Below, in pieces: positions 21,960-32,942 of a stretch of DNA of 64,000 nucleotides. A model generated the notes under the pieces. That model searched no databases and was not told the origin of the DNA. It was given only the letters and a program-made list of their open reading frames with translations. Origin of the DNA: Lumbricus terrestris (taxonomy: Eukaryota; Annelida; Clitellata; Crassiclitellata; Lumbricidae); the NCBI GenBank assembly GCA_949752735.1, contig OX457036.1, forward strand, positions 96,074,204 through 96,138,203, given 5' to 3'. A program made the translations under genes and the position numbers. Every line of letters begins with the position of its first letter. Position 1 is the stretch's first letter.

Positions 21960-22930
21960 CATAGTTAGCATCTACACCTCTAATATTATTCACATTTCTC
22001 CAAAACATGGTAGCCTTATACACCTCCATGCTATTGCTGATGATACACAACTATACATCAAGTTCATTGTCAAATGTTGAAAATGCTAAATCTCGACTTA
22101 CTACCTGTTTCTCAGATATCAAAACCTGGTGCGCATCCATGTGCCTAAAACTTAATGCCTCTGACAAAAATCATCTGGTTCAACCATCACCCAACGTCTA
22201 TAACTGACATACTTTATACTGTCCTCAACCTTAGTCCAGACTGCTCACTTAAACCAGTTGACCTTGGCCGAGACCTTGGAGATTGAACCCTTCCACGACA
22301 AATCTCCTTCTATGAAAAATCAAATATTCTCCATGACTAAATCCTGTTTCTTTCATCGCGGATGGGTACCGCAAGTCTCGTAATCGCAATCTCCAAACTC
22401 CTAAAGCGCTACTCGAAATCCAAGCGCGGGGCACCAGCTTATTCACGAGCGCTACGTTGAATCAAAAGGGTTGTCCGTAACAGTAGTTCAAAGGTGGTCC
22501 GGGTCGAGTTACCAATGAATCAGCCTATACAAGTCAAAATGAAAAATGTTTACGCACAGTAGTGCAAGCCTTAGCCATCTGTAGAAGGGCTTCCTGCAAC
22601 TCGAGCTCGTTATGGCCTCCGTGCATCCAGCCTTCAACTTCTTACCACTGTTCTCCGTTGTGCTGCAAAGCTTATCAAACACTTGACTCCTAGTGATCAA
22701 GTCAACCCCATCCTTTGTGAATTGCACTGGCTTCCCATTCAGGCATGGATAATTTTTTTAAAATCTGTCTTCCAATGTACCGAGTCCACACAAACTCATC
22801 TCCTTATGTGTCCGCATTTGTCACCCCGTGTTCATCTCTCCAATCCAGACGAGGACCACGATCTTCATCTGAAGGTGACTTTTTGTCGCATGAACATTTG
22901 GAAATCGTGCATTTACTGAATGGAATAAAC
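21960..22930 (+). mobile_element. Decayed LINE fragments, plus strand
   Basis: The plus strand reads LHIHAIADDTQLYIKFS-like sequence across frames at 22018-22070, then NVENAKSRLTTCFSDIKTW and CLKLNAS, then PVDLGRDLG near 22255, all RT motifs. After an interruption (22370-22500, a block with the dispersed caccagcttattcacgagc tail) it resumes with LTPSDQVNPILCELHWLPI at 22683-22740 and the C-terminus to about 22920. Many shifts; dead. Confidence 0.75.
22376..22460 (+). repeat. Dispersed hairpin tail block (CACCAGCTTATTCACGAGC)
   Basis: Contains agcgctactcgaaatccaagcg, then caccagcttattcacgagcgct: the ends agcgcta-ctcg and cgagcgct pair into a stem. Related blocks: 19183-19262, 38230-38312, 49320-49370 on plus and 54795-54862, 56787-56866 on minus. 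Likely the 3' tail of a LINE or SINE family. Confidence 0.7.
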
Positions 22931-22949
22931 TTTCGGACTTTAATCGCAA

Positions 22950-24250
22950 ATCTTCAGGTAATTGATCACCGAGTACGATGGACTGGAGCAAAGAGTGCCC
23001 GCGGCTGAAGCCAAAAAGGCGTGAGGTGCCATTGAGGCGGCCATTTGAATTCTGAGACCAAAAGCCTTGATGGGCAGTAAGGCTTGAACCCACTGGCCAT
23101 CCGACAAGGACAAATTGAGGACTCTGCACAGGCCTCCCGAAGGTCAGAGTCATATCTTTCAAGACCCAGAGCAAGAGAAGCATCGCATCTATATTTTAGA
23201 CTTGATGGCTCTGGAAAAAAGCAATATGGCAGAATGGTGACAGTGTGTAGATGGAGTGCAGCATCCGATCCCAATACAGAGAGTTGAACGCGTTGGAAAA
23301 GTCTAATTTGACCAAGATTGAACCCTCTGGCATGTCCACGAGAAAGTGTCTAGCTGAGTGCACTGCTGCCTCACATTCACCAGGCGCGCCAACCCTACCT
23401 GCCGAGGCAACAGATGTTCAATAACACTGGGAACGGCAAAGGCGCTGGCGCAATTTGTGTCTAATTTGCTCCAAAAATATTGATCACAATGGGGCACTGA
23501 GCACCCGAGCTCTTGCGGAAAGCAAACAGGGTTCGACCAAAGAGTGAAGCGCGGACCTGTACAAGGTAAGTTCCGGCCAAGATCAGATTGACAAGAGCTG
23601 TAATTGCTGAGAGTAGCTCTGGACCAAATTGTGCACAACTGATCAATTCAATATATGCTTGGACGAAGACCACTCGGACCCCGATGTACCCGCCGAGAAT
23701 TCCAAATGCAGACCATTACTTCCAACTCTGTTGACTGAAAAGGAGTGATGATGGACGGTAGAGGGCTCATTGGGCGTTCCGGACGGGAAGCGGGGTGCTT
23801 CAGACGAAGTTCCTCCACCATCACTTCGTTGATGCCTGATGGGGACCGGTCTGTTGTCAAAGCATAAGATCCTCGCGGCCACCTTATAATTATTAGCGTC
23901 TTCCAGGTTTGCGGCGACAGCTGCTGCCAATACCTGCTCCCCTACCGGGACCTAACCGACGGGCCCCGCACGAGCCCTGGCCGCTTTGAGAAGCGAATAG
24001 GTCCATGATCCTCAAAGGTGCTGTGGAGAAAATTCATCCACAAATCCGTTGGTCCTAGATGTAAGATTGCGGTGTTTGCAACCTCTGACGAGTTGCATCA
24101 GCGGGAAGTCCCCGAATGACATGAGGAGATGCCGCGGTAGGACGGAGAGTGGGTCCGACAGGATGCGATTGATAACCGCCGTCAGCAAACCGCCCAAACT
24201 GTGTCTAGCATCCTTTTAGGTACATGTATGTGTTTTAGGAGAATATTTTA
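22950..24250 (-). mobile_element. Decayed non-LTR retrotransposon, minus strand
   Basis: Reading downwards from 24200: ILSDPLSVLPRHLLMSFGD and KHRNLTSRTN; then EDANNYKVAARILCFDNR, EVMVEELRLKHPASRPERP; then AQFGPELLSAITALVNLIL; then CASAFAVPSVIEHLLPRQVG, HSARHFLVDMPEGSILVKLD and FSNAFNSLYWDRML (RT palm). This is the order found in one RT family of cnidarians and echinoderms. Frames change repeatedly, so it is inactive. The clade is not assigned. Confidence 0.7.
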
Positions 24251-24499
24251 GAGAATAGAGTGAGGTACTGAGTCAAATGCTGGAAGGAAGAACCCAGAGG
24301 GACAGAAGCCGATGCAGCAGGCACGTCCAGGGAGCCTTGAGGTGATCCATGACCAACCGAACAGGAAGAACGCTGTGCTTCCAACGGTGGTCTGTGCATG
24401 GGAGACTGGGCAACGCTTATCCCGAGGACCATGACGATGCACGAAGCCTTTTTGTGATGCAACTTTCTATTCATTCGGCAGACCCATACGTCTCCTTAA

Positions 24500-25430
24500 C
24501 CTTCTGTGATGCATCAGCCTGCATCGACTATTCATGCCAATAAGAAGGTAATTAAGTATAGTCCTTATTACTCTATCTGCAAACGTACAATGGGACATCT
24601 CGAAATAATGCAGGCGGACAAATACCGTCGCATAAGAACGAACAAATCTTGTGTAGATTCGTCAAACCAAATAATTTGCCAGCCTGCCTCTTTTTGAACC
24701 TAAAGCCTGGTATTGAACGCAAAACCATTCAGAAACCTCGTTAAAATCGATTTAAAATCCAAGAAATGACATTTATATATTTCAACTTTGGTTTAAGAAG
24801 AAACTGAGTAACTAAAATATTGAAATCTTTTGAAGTTTAAATTGTAAACATAACTCCTCAGAGTTCAAGTTGACATTAACATTAACAATTAAAACTAGAC
24901 TTTGTAAGTATATAATTATAGTCCACAGAGTATACTTAAATAAAAAATTGTACTTAGCATTTTAATTATACAAGTACTTTATATAAAATTATTTAAATAA
25001 ATTTCATTCATGTAGGTCTTGTAGGAGTACTATGCAATTTATTCCATAACTGATGAAACTATATCCGGTCAAATAGTGATGTAAATCAGCTCTCCTTGAC
25101 AGTACATTACTGAGACAGCATAAGCAACAGGCTATAAAATAAAAGTATGTACAATAATCACAGAGAGCAAACAAATAAATATGGACACTTATAAAAATAA
25201 ATATTATTTATTTTTTGTTAATTTGGCGAATTTTACTGTAAGACAATTGATACACAACTGTCTGAATAGTGTCACAAACTACTGTAGTTAAATCCTACAG
25301 TTAGGTCTTGTCACAGAGACCAAACTGTAGGAATATTGCGCCATAAATGTATTTATTGTCACAGAACTGTAGTCATGCATGCACTTGCCAATACTATTTA
25401 TTAATGACAGTAAGATGTCATAACCAGTTG
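24500..25430. other. AT-rich spacer, no gene seen
   Basis: Very AT-rich with taaaatta and aaataa words and no coding frame. It probably corresponds to the intron before the duplicated adaptor tail exon. Confidence 0.5.
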
Positions 25431-25439
25431 TTGTTGCGT

Positions 25440-26271
25440 CCCAGGTCAGGCCACGGGATGATGATTCCGTTGACATGAACGATATACCAACCCGAAACAC
25501 TCCAATCACAGTAAAATGAAGACGAGGAAACATAAACGAGCACGAACCATCCGGACGACAAGGTTAACATTAACACTGGGTTCAGTAGTACATCCAACCA
25601 GGGTAGCGCCGAAAGACCCAAAAACACGGAAACGACCCAGTCGCGAGTAGCAGCAGCAAGGCACCACGACCCAAGAAAAGCTCAAAACGCCCCACCCGCA
25701 AAGCCCACGTCGGCTACGAAAATTAAACTCCCATTAATAATAATCACAATAATTTCCGTTTATTCGACAATCCGGTTGACAGACGGCAAGGACAATAATG
25801 TCATAATGGTTACTCAAGAAACCTTTTTCTATAACATTTAACATCAACAACCAGACAGACTGGCGCCTGTTTATGGCCGCCGCTACTTTATTTTTTAAAA
25901 CTTTATTATTACTATACTTTATTATTATTTGTTTTATTTTACATTTTTGAGATGTAACCGGGTGCGGTGTGTCACCGGGAATTGTCTGATTTTAAATTAA
26001 ACGAATACCTCGTATACACGAGAACCGGTTACAGTACACAGGCTAGTAATATTAATTAACATCAGTCTAGTAAAAGAACAAGCAGTTTGCAAGACAAGGA
26101 CGCTAATAGCAGCCTACAACGCACATCACTCCAACCAAACCAGAAGATAGAGGATCGATCTCCCCACCTGAAAACCTCGGATATCTACACAAATGAGCAA
26201 GAACTGGAAGATGACGACGACGACGACGAAGATTACGTCAACGCTGACGCTTACCAAGAGGGAAAACGCTA
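25440..26271 (+). pseudogene. Broken copy of the adaptor tail exon
   Basis: Matches 8626-9039: agccac-gggatgatgat, gaacgatat-cca, ccaccacgacccaag and the terminal acidic run. Compared with copy A it lost two bases at 25510-25525, producing a TGA (acagtaaaatga), and carries about 350 extra bases (about 25738-26085). The distal part (26087-26272) still reads DIYTNEQELEDDDDDDEDYV, NADAYQEGKR, stop, so two Tyr-x-Asn motifs survive. No exon for a membrane segment is seen upstream. Most likely a dead fragment. Confidence 0.75.
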
Positions 26272-26289
26272 GAAAGCATTAATAATATT

Positions 26290-27012
26290 TACGGAATGAT
26301 TTCAGCCATCTATATCTTTACAGTTCGATTTCAGGAGAATTGCGCATGCGCGCAGGCGCTCGACAACCTTCATGGTATTTCTATTGCGCTATTTGTTTTG
26401 TCGGTCAGTAAGTGGACTGGCCTTGTTCATATCCTAGAGTCCTAGACCTACTTAGAAAATGTGAAAATATGCAAGGTAACTTACAGGATCTGTTTGATTG
26501 TGCATCATGAAAGTTATAATGGAACAAGCACCGGAAGAAGCCTACAAGAGGAATATTGTTTCGTCGACTAATATAACAAGATTCAAATCTCAATTCTCAA
26601 ACATGATTTAGCCTAGGCTACAATAAGATCTTATTTTCTTCTAAAGCTATACTTTACTCACTTTTGCTTCTTTTGAGGAAACATTTCTGCCCTTAACCTA
26701 GGCCTAATGTAAGAAATCTCCGCAAGATTTATTTAAATTGACTTTCACACACAGTTTTTGCCAGTTCAGGCCTAACCCTGTTGCGTTCATGAGTCCACAT
26801 ATTTTTCATAGGCTACATGAGAAAATACGTTCAACATGTGCATTAGGTTACCAATCAAAAACTGCTGAAACACATCCAACCAGCTTCTAGAAATTTGGAG
26901 CATCACCTTTAAAAAATTGTATCTAACGCTCATCAATTTTTGGCTTTGTCTTCAGTTTTGGAAGAACTTTTCTTAGCCTAATATACAATACTCCTTGTAC
27001 CGGGAGGCTATA
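26290..27012. other. Intergenic DNA, no gene seen
   Basis: The first 130 bases match the 3' flank of the adaptor gene in copy A. The remainder is AT-rich with a few AGGCCTA words. Confidence 0.5.
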
Positions 27013-27020
27013 AGTCATCT

Positions 27021-27226
27021 CAGGGCCTTTTTAACGTGCAGTTGTACACAAAATGTGCAGTTCTAAATGGATTTGTGCAGTTGTAGAAGCACTTATGTCA
27101 CAAGTTCTGTGCAGTTAAAACTAGCAAAAAAGGGCATTGTCCTGCGATTGGAAGTAATTTACCATGGAGGATGGGAAGGGAAAGAAGGGGTTGTGCAGTT
27201 CTAAAAATTCCTTTAAAACAGCCCTG
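27021..27226. mobile_element. hAT-like MITE, CAGGGC family, copy 1
   Basis: Ends cagggcctttttaa and (reversed) cagggctgttttaa. Repeated gtgcagtt words inside. Its 8-bp target duplication agtcatct is at 27013-27020 and, beyond a younger insertion, at 28468-28475. Relatives: 28955-29126 and 39173-40146. Confidence 0.9.
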
Positions 27227-27228
27227 AG

Positions 27229-28461
27229 TAGACCTGGGAGTGACTTTGGTCAGCTAATCTGACCCCACTTGACCCTAAAGTGACTTGAGGTCGACTTGAA
27301 GTCGACTTCTCGGCGTCAAAGCGACTTGAACCGACATGGCAGAAAAACAACCGACTTCCGACTTGAAGTCGACTTCTGACATGTTACTAGCCATGTAGCC
27401 TAGGTCTACGTACGGCTACTATGATGAAAGAAATCAAGCCAATTTTCCTGCAAGCATTAATTTCATTTAGGCCTACAAATGAGTAATGAGGCCTCAACAC
27501 TTAATTGATGCATGAATTTGTTAAAGTGTTATTAAGCCCATTTCAAGCTGCTTGTGTTTCAGTTTGAATAGTTTTGTGATGCTCTGGGCCCATCTTGCAA
27601 CCTATAGACAATTTTGTAAAAAAACAGCGCAAGGTCTAAGATAAAATAGCGGACCGCGGACTGCACGGTTGCACTGAATGGCGTGTAAAGATAAACCTAA
27701 TTTTCAATTCTGTTTTCATAATTATTTGGCCACTAACATCATTTCGCAACTTAGCATATAAATTATATATGGCATTGCAAGCGCATCATCCTACTGTAGG
27801 CTACTACAGCTACTAGGCCTACTCACTGACAGTAGGCTAATGTCTTTCATTGTCCAATTGGCTCTACAATAGTTTTTCCGTCTGCAGACAACAGTACTGC
27901 AGATGCAGCGTACCAAAGTAGCGCCAATTAACTATCGATTTATTATAAACTTTGTTGATCCAGTTTTCTTTGCGCCGAAACAACTAGAAGTTCACTGATT
28001 TGCTTGATAAGCACACGTGCTAATATTTTAGTAACATTAATTTTTGTTTCACCATTTTAATTAAGCGCATGCCTAAGCGTGACGTCTAAGCATAAAATTA
28101 CAAATTATATGAATAGATCGGCATATACGGCAGTCTCCACTCTCCACGATAGCCTACCGGCAAAATAATCAGTAGCCTATAGCCTAAGTATCTGTTTTGC
28201 AAAGGCCTCATTCATTCTTGTAAACACATTAGGCAACAAAAGCTGCGTAAATGTTGTCACAATCATTGGTTTGAAGTGTCAAATTTAACTATGTTTGTGT
28301 CTCAAGTCGGTTTAAGTCGACTTGAGGTAAAAACAACTTCAAGTGACTTCTATCTACAAAATTCGACTTGGGGTCAGTTGCGGTGAGCAGAAACGACCCG
28401 ACCCGACTTGGGATGACCAAGTCGACTGGGGTCGACTTATTGGGGTCGACTCCCAGGTCTA
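27229..28461. mobile_element. Foldback-like element with TAGACCTGGGAGT ends
   Basis: Ends tagacctgggagt and its exact reverse complement; subterminal arms of repeated gacttgaagtcgactt words (27270-27385 and 28300-28450). The 8-bp duplication gccctgag (27221-27228, 28462-28469) is made partly from the last bases of the MITE at 27021-27226, so this element is the younger. No coding in the 900-base centre. Likely hAT-type and non-autonomous. Confidence 0.9.
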
Positions 28462-28475
28462 GCCCTGAGTCATCT

Positions 28476-28954
28476 CCCAAAACTGTAATTTTACTCTAAT
28501 AATTTCTATTAATAAATTATTATATTTCAGGAAGGTCGTTGTCTTTGTAGACTTCATTAAAAGTCGAAACTTCCAAATTTTTCCGTATTCTTTTTTTCTG
28601 GACACTGCATGCATTGTCGAGAACGACCCTCCTCTGTTTTCTGTACACCGGCTGCGGTTTCTGGACGATCCAGAAAAAAACTAGACGGTTGGCAACCCTA
28701 ACAACATAGTGCAGACATGTTGCTTTCATGAAATTGCATTTCAGCATTTTTGCCCATTTCAGACCACATCCTGTGTTCTTGTTCTCGTCTAGGCTATGCA
28801 GGCGCCAATGTCTTCAGTGATCTGGTCCATAACGCACGTTCTTGTAGGCTATATAATATCCACCTGCTCATAATAAGCCTACCTGCTTGTAAATACTGCC
28901 AAGTATGCCTGTAAATGATGCCTTCGTGCAGGTCTATAATCGATGTCGATTATA
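28476..28954. other. Intergenic DNA of copy B
   Basis: No gene. The right part (28790-28954) aligns with 11370-11520 of copy A. Confidence 0.5.
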
Positions 28955-29126
28955 CAGGGCTTTTGCGTGCAGTTGTACACAAAATGTGCAGTTCTAACAG
29001 GATTTCTGCAGTTGTAGAAGCACTTCCGTGCAGTTGAAGCTAGTAAAAAAAAGGTTAGTGTCGTCCGATTGGAGGTAATTTACCATGGAGGATGGTACAG
29101 AAAAGAAGGGGCTGGTGCAGTTATGA
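28955..29126. mobile_element. Truncated MITE, CAGGGC family, copy 2
   Basis: Starts cagggcttttgcgtgcagttg and follows copy 1 to gaaaagaaggggctggtgcag; the right end is missing. Copy A reads directly from tacag to tattttctggtaaatc at the matching site (11510-11528). Confidence 0.8.
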
Positions 29127-29354
29127 TATTTGCTGGTAAATCATGGACTATGATTATAGCCTACAGCCGAGTGAGCAATCTTTCTTTTCGTCGTGACTTT
29201 GGTGCATTATAATTTATTGACTGCCGATGTCTCACGCGAAAATGTTGCAAAAGAAATAAATTTTTTATCACACAGGCCTACACAGCGGAAAGATTGTTGT
29301 GTAAATTAATGGATTAGCCTACATGTCAGTGTCAATATAATCGTTTGTGGTCAA

Positions 29355-29735
29355 CCAACTACACTGGCTTCCTGTCTCTGTTCGCATCCAATAATTATAG
29401 CCTAAGGCCCTTACAGACAAATACAGAAACTCATCCAAAGACAACTAGACATAGACGCACAGACTCACAAATATTAGTGGTAGACTACTAGACACTGACT
29501 GAGATACACAAACACATGGAGCGCGGTGATGACATTGTAGTGGTGGGTTTTCGTGCCTTGGAGCTGGATGGTTCCATATTCTGACCTCAAGCCGCCGCCG
29601 TGTGGGGTCCTTGTGCAAGTCCTTCACGTGCAATTGCTCGTGAGCTTCGGCATTAAACTCCTATGCGGTGTCCACGCTGCAGTCGGGAGCGCCTCTGAAT
29701 AGGTATAGATAGCTTGAATTGGCGCTATAGCAAAT
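29355..29735 (+). mobile_element. LINE 3' fragment
   Basis: LHWLPVSVRIQ is read at 29364-29392, then a weakly conserved end and the tail gggagcgcctctgaatag with a facing ggcgctatag (29686-29727). Not coding now. Confidence 0.6.
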
Positions 29736-30181
29736 GCGAGAAATAAATATATAAAAATAAACAGACATGCAAACAGACAGACACAGAAACAGAGACGCAT
29801 AGGCAAACAGACACAGACATAAACATACTCAGGCGCAGTTTGTGCCGGAGAGCCACAAGTTAGGATCGGTCACCAGAAAGACTTTCTAGACGCGGATAGA
29901 TTAAAAAATGTCAATATCTTTCTTCATGATTCTGTGGCTGATATTATAATCCTTTGGCCAATAGACCGCAGACGATAGGAATCAGATAGCAATCACCAGA
30001 TAACATCATTAGAAATTCATATGCAGACTAATGTCAAATGACAAATAGTGATTCCAGTGATTACGATTAAGGTCGTCACCTTCGCTCATCTGTTTTCGAA
30101 CAAACCAGTCCTTGGACTCCCAGTTGGCTACACTTCAGCACGCGATCTTTCTTATTTTAGCCTATATGGTCCTTCTGCTTA

Positions 30182-30415
30182 CATGGGCGCCCGCAGAAAT
30201 TTTTGCAGGAGGGGGCAAAACATGATGGTCGCAACTAAATTTTTGGTAGCAAGAGGTTGAAAAATGCAAAGCAGGAAATTAGGAACATGCTTTGGCATTT
30301 TTCATAAAGCATTTTTAGTGTATATTTTGGTCTGTTTCACGTTTTTATAATTTTTGATGAGAATAGTTTCTTTAGCGGGAAAAATGTGTCTACTTGCCCC
30401 TTGAAGAACTGATAC
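30182..30415. mobile_element. Left-end fragment of the CATGGGCGCCCGCA transposon
   Basis: Begins catgggcgcccgcagaaat and follows the element at 18817 (gcaggnggggcaaa, ggtcgcaactaaattt, gcaagag) for about 230 bases to tgccccttgaag; the right inverted end is absent. Confidence 0.8.
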
Positions 30416-30444
30416 CTATTTTTCATTCAGCTGTTCATTCATGC

Positions 30445-30520
30445 TCCCTGCTTGAGGTGGATTCGAACCTGCAACCCTCCGGCTGCAAGGCAACAAACAC
30501 CCACCACACCACCGAGCCCA
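30445..30520 (-). mobile_element. tRNA-like SINE head
   Basis: The minus strand reads gggctcggtggtgtggtgggt (A-box-like), then a B box ggttcgaatcc at tRNA spacing, followed by acctcaagcagg. No clean cloverleaf, so a SINE head or relic. Confidence 0.55.
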
Positions 30521-30529
30521 ACAAATGTT

Positions 30530-32537
30530 CCATCAGTAGGCCTACTATTGGCTATTGGCTACATTGACGACGATTTCCGGCTGATAGTCATCCTTAAAGA
30601 AACACAATAATAATAATTATATGCAATTATTGGACTCTGGCGTGGATCACAAAAAAGTTATCAGCAATCAGGAAGTGCGTGTGCTGCATAGCCTATACAA
30701 AAAACAGATTAGGCTACGTGTTCAAGACATATCGCTCACTTATATAATTATAAATATATATATATATAGGCCTATATATATAATTAGATATAGCCTAATA
30801 ATAGTAAATACATATATTATAATTTATTAACATTTACTTCATCACGCAATTACTTAGTAAAACGAAACATTTAAAGCGCAGAAACAAAGTATCTGATTTG
30901 CAACAATTGTTTTAATCAATTTTTTTAAAATTAATATCCATTACGTGTGAATAAATTGGAAACAGAACCATGAAGAAACAGTGATCGCAGCTTGTAAGAC
31001 TTCAATAAATAAACCCCATTGTTCAAACAGTCCACAACTGACGAGTATAAAGTAGGCTACAACGTTTACTAATTTCCAGCAGCAAAATACATCGATAGGT
31101 TAAATCACCAGCCAAAAATTATAAACAGTGCAGTGCTGTCATTGATTATTATTCACAGGCTTTCATTTTCCATTGATTCGCTCATTCATTCACTCATGCA
31201 ATCAATCAATCAATCAATCAATCAAACAAACAATCAATTCATTCATTCATTAAATGAAATGCGTTCAATTTAGAAAGCATCTATATTTAAGAAGTAGCCT
31301 ATCCCTAAGTGGTCAAATTATTCAAGAAATGTGCAATTCAAGACATTTTCGCTTAGCTCAATGTATGAAAGGTAGACCTACGTCAGTGTAGGCCTACTCA
31401 TTGGTTATTTAATTCAGCCGAATTTGAGATCCAGTGTGAAGATTTGAGATTCACTACATAAGAGAGTAGACCCGTCACCTTTATAAATGCATAGGCCTAT
31501 CTATCACAATAATTGACTGTAATTTTTGCACTTTGCTTCACACGAAAATGCTAATGGCAAAGAGCCAAAAGAGATTTTCCAGCAACGTATTATCGGTTTT
31601 ACAATAGTGAAACCTTGAGTGAATTTGGAGATTCACCACCTTTGGACAAGCAAAAAACCACTGCCTTGATGGAAGGCAACTCAAGATAATTAGGCTATCA
31701 CAAAGTTGGAACCTTGATGGAAGGCAACTCAAGATAATTAGGCTATCACAAAGTTGGAAACTCAGTGTACCGTAGAGGTCCGTAGGTAATTCAGAATATG
31801 ATAGTCAAGGCATTGAAAGTAAACCATGTAAGTAGCAACGTATGGTAAACAACTTAAACAAGTTACTCATGTAGGGGTATGTAACTTAAAATTAGCTTCG
31901 GACACCTTTATCAGCACCCAACTGGCAGAAACACTCGGGAGTCTGAGGTTCTTTCGATTCTGAAGACATAGCCAATGTTTGTTGGACTGAGTTCCTCAAC
32001 TCAAAAAAGTCTGTTTTGTCATGGCTTGTCGAGAAGTATGCGGAGCGTAACTGTGGTTTGATACTATGCAGTAAAAGAGAGTTTAGAGAATAAGAGAAGA
32101 AAGCAAAGGGTAGACAAGAACGGAGGGTAGTGTTTCAATGTAGGTCAAACAGTCAGCATGCACCCTACAAAATACGGAAAGTGCAAGAGAAGGTGCATGA
32201 AAAAAATCGAGACTCTGTCTATTTTCGGCATCAAGAGTTTTACACAAATCTCTTCGTTTCTCTAACTATAGAGCAGAGCTTAGCGACTAAAATGAGGCAA
32301 ATGCATGACGCCGTTTTGACACATTCCTCTGATTGCATTGCATTGCTTTCCCGAGTGACGCTGCTTGACTTGAGCCATTGTCGTCGATCTTTCCCGATTT
32401 CCTTCAAATACCGCAAAATACCTTCGAATACCAGCTGCAGAAAGCATTCACGAAGTGCTACCCTGGCAGTGGTACGTAGGTACCCTTGGGAACTTCCTCT
32501 AAATTGGCAGTGACGTAGGTACCTTTGGGAACTTGCC
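30530..32537. other. Intergenic DNA and 3' flank of GT31 gene B
   Basis: Aligns in part with 15080-17680. Contains an (AATC)n tract at 31198-31232 and an exact 48-base tandem duplication at 31664-31759 (unit starts ccttgatggaaggcaactc). The target gcaaagagc at 31557-31565 is the empty site of the foldback element of copy A. The last 90 bases hold repeats of the GT31 C-terminal unit outside the reading frame. Confidence 0.6.
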
Positions 32538-32942
32538 CTAAATTGGCAGTGGTGAGTAGTTGCCCTTGAGAACATCCCCTGGAAGAGATTTCTTGATGTT
32601 TATCGGGACCTCTCCTCTGGCCATGCGCGACATCTTCTGCCAGACGGCCTGGATGCGGTCGAGGTCATGAAGGTGGGAGAAGATGTACAGATACCACGAA
32701 GAACCGGTGAATAGTTCTTCGAGCTTATCACCGTTCAGAACGTAGGTGGACAGGAACTGTTTATGGGTGATGTTACCGGCTTTGAGCGGCAGCAGTCCCG
32801 TGATGTAGAAGTCGTCGACCCAGAAGAATGGTACGTGGTAGGAGACTTTGTAGAGCTTCTCCACCACGTCCGTTGAGAGGATGAATGCACTTCCGGAGCA
32901 GTACGTCGGGTAGTACTCGTCTTTCCATTCCTCTTTCGTTAC
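32538..32942 (-). CDS. GT31 gene B, exon 2
   Basis: Starts after the acceptor gtccacag with GTAACG (VTKEEW) and ends at TAG 32538-32540; 134 codons plus stop. Same phase-0 junction as gene A. Confidence 0.9.
   Translation of the reverse strand, partial: VTKEEWKDEYYPTYCSGSAFILSTDVVEKLYKVSYHVPFFWVDDFYITGLLPLKAGNITHKQFLSTYVLNGDKLEELFTGSSWYLYIFSHLHDLDRIQAVWQKMSRMARGEVPINIKKSLPGDVLKGNYSPLPI

Larger units (their letters stand above)
8600..21990. repeat. Segmental duplication, copy A
   Basis: Collinear with 25430-35320. Anchors: adaptor tail exon (8640-9180 vs 25440-26410), intergenic DNA (11370-11630 vs 28790-29200; 15080-15680 vs 31010-31560; 16460-17680 vs 31580-32480), the whole GT31 gene and its upstream region (21700-21980 vs 35050-35310). 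Gaps between anchors correspond to private transposons. Limits are approximate. Confidence 0.8.

Noticed and set aside
30445..30520. Functional tRNA gene
   Set aside because: A and B boxes are present, but acceptor and anticodon stems do not pair convincingly.
32130..32513. 127-codon plus-strand frame downstream of GT31-B
   Set aside because: Lies in the 3' flank of a minus-strand gene; the matching region of copy A has no such frame.
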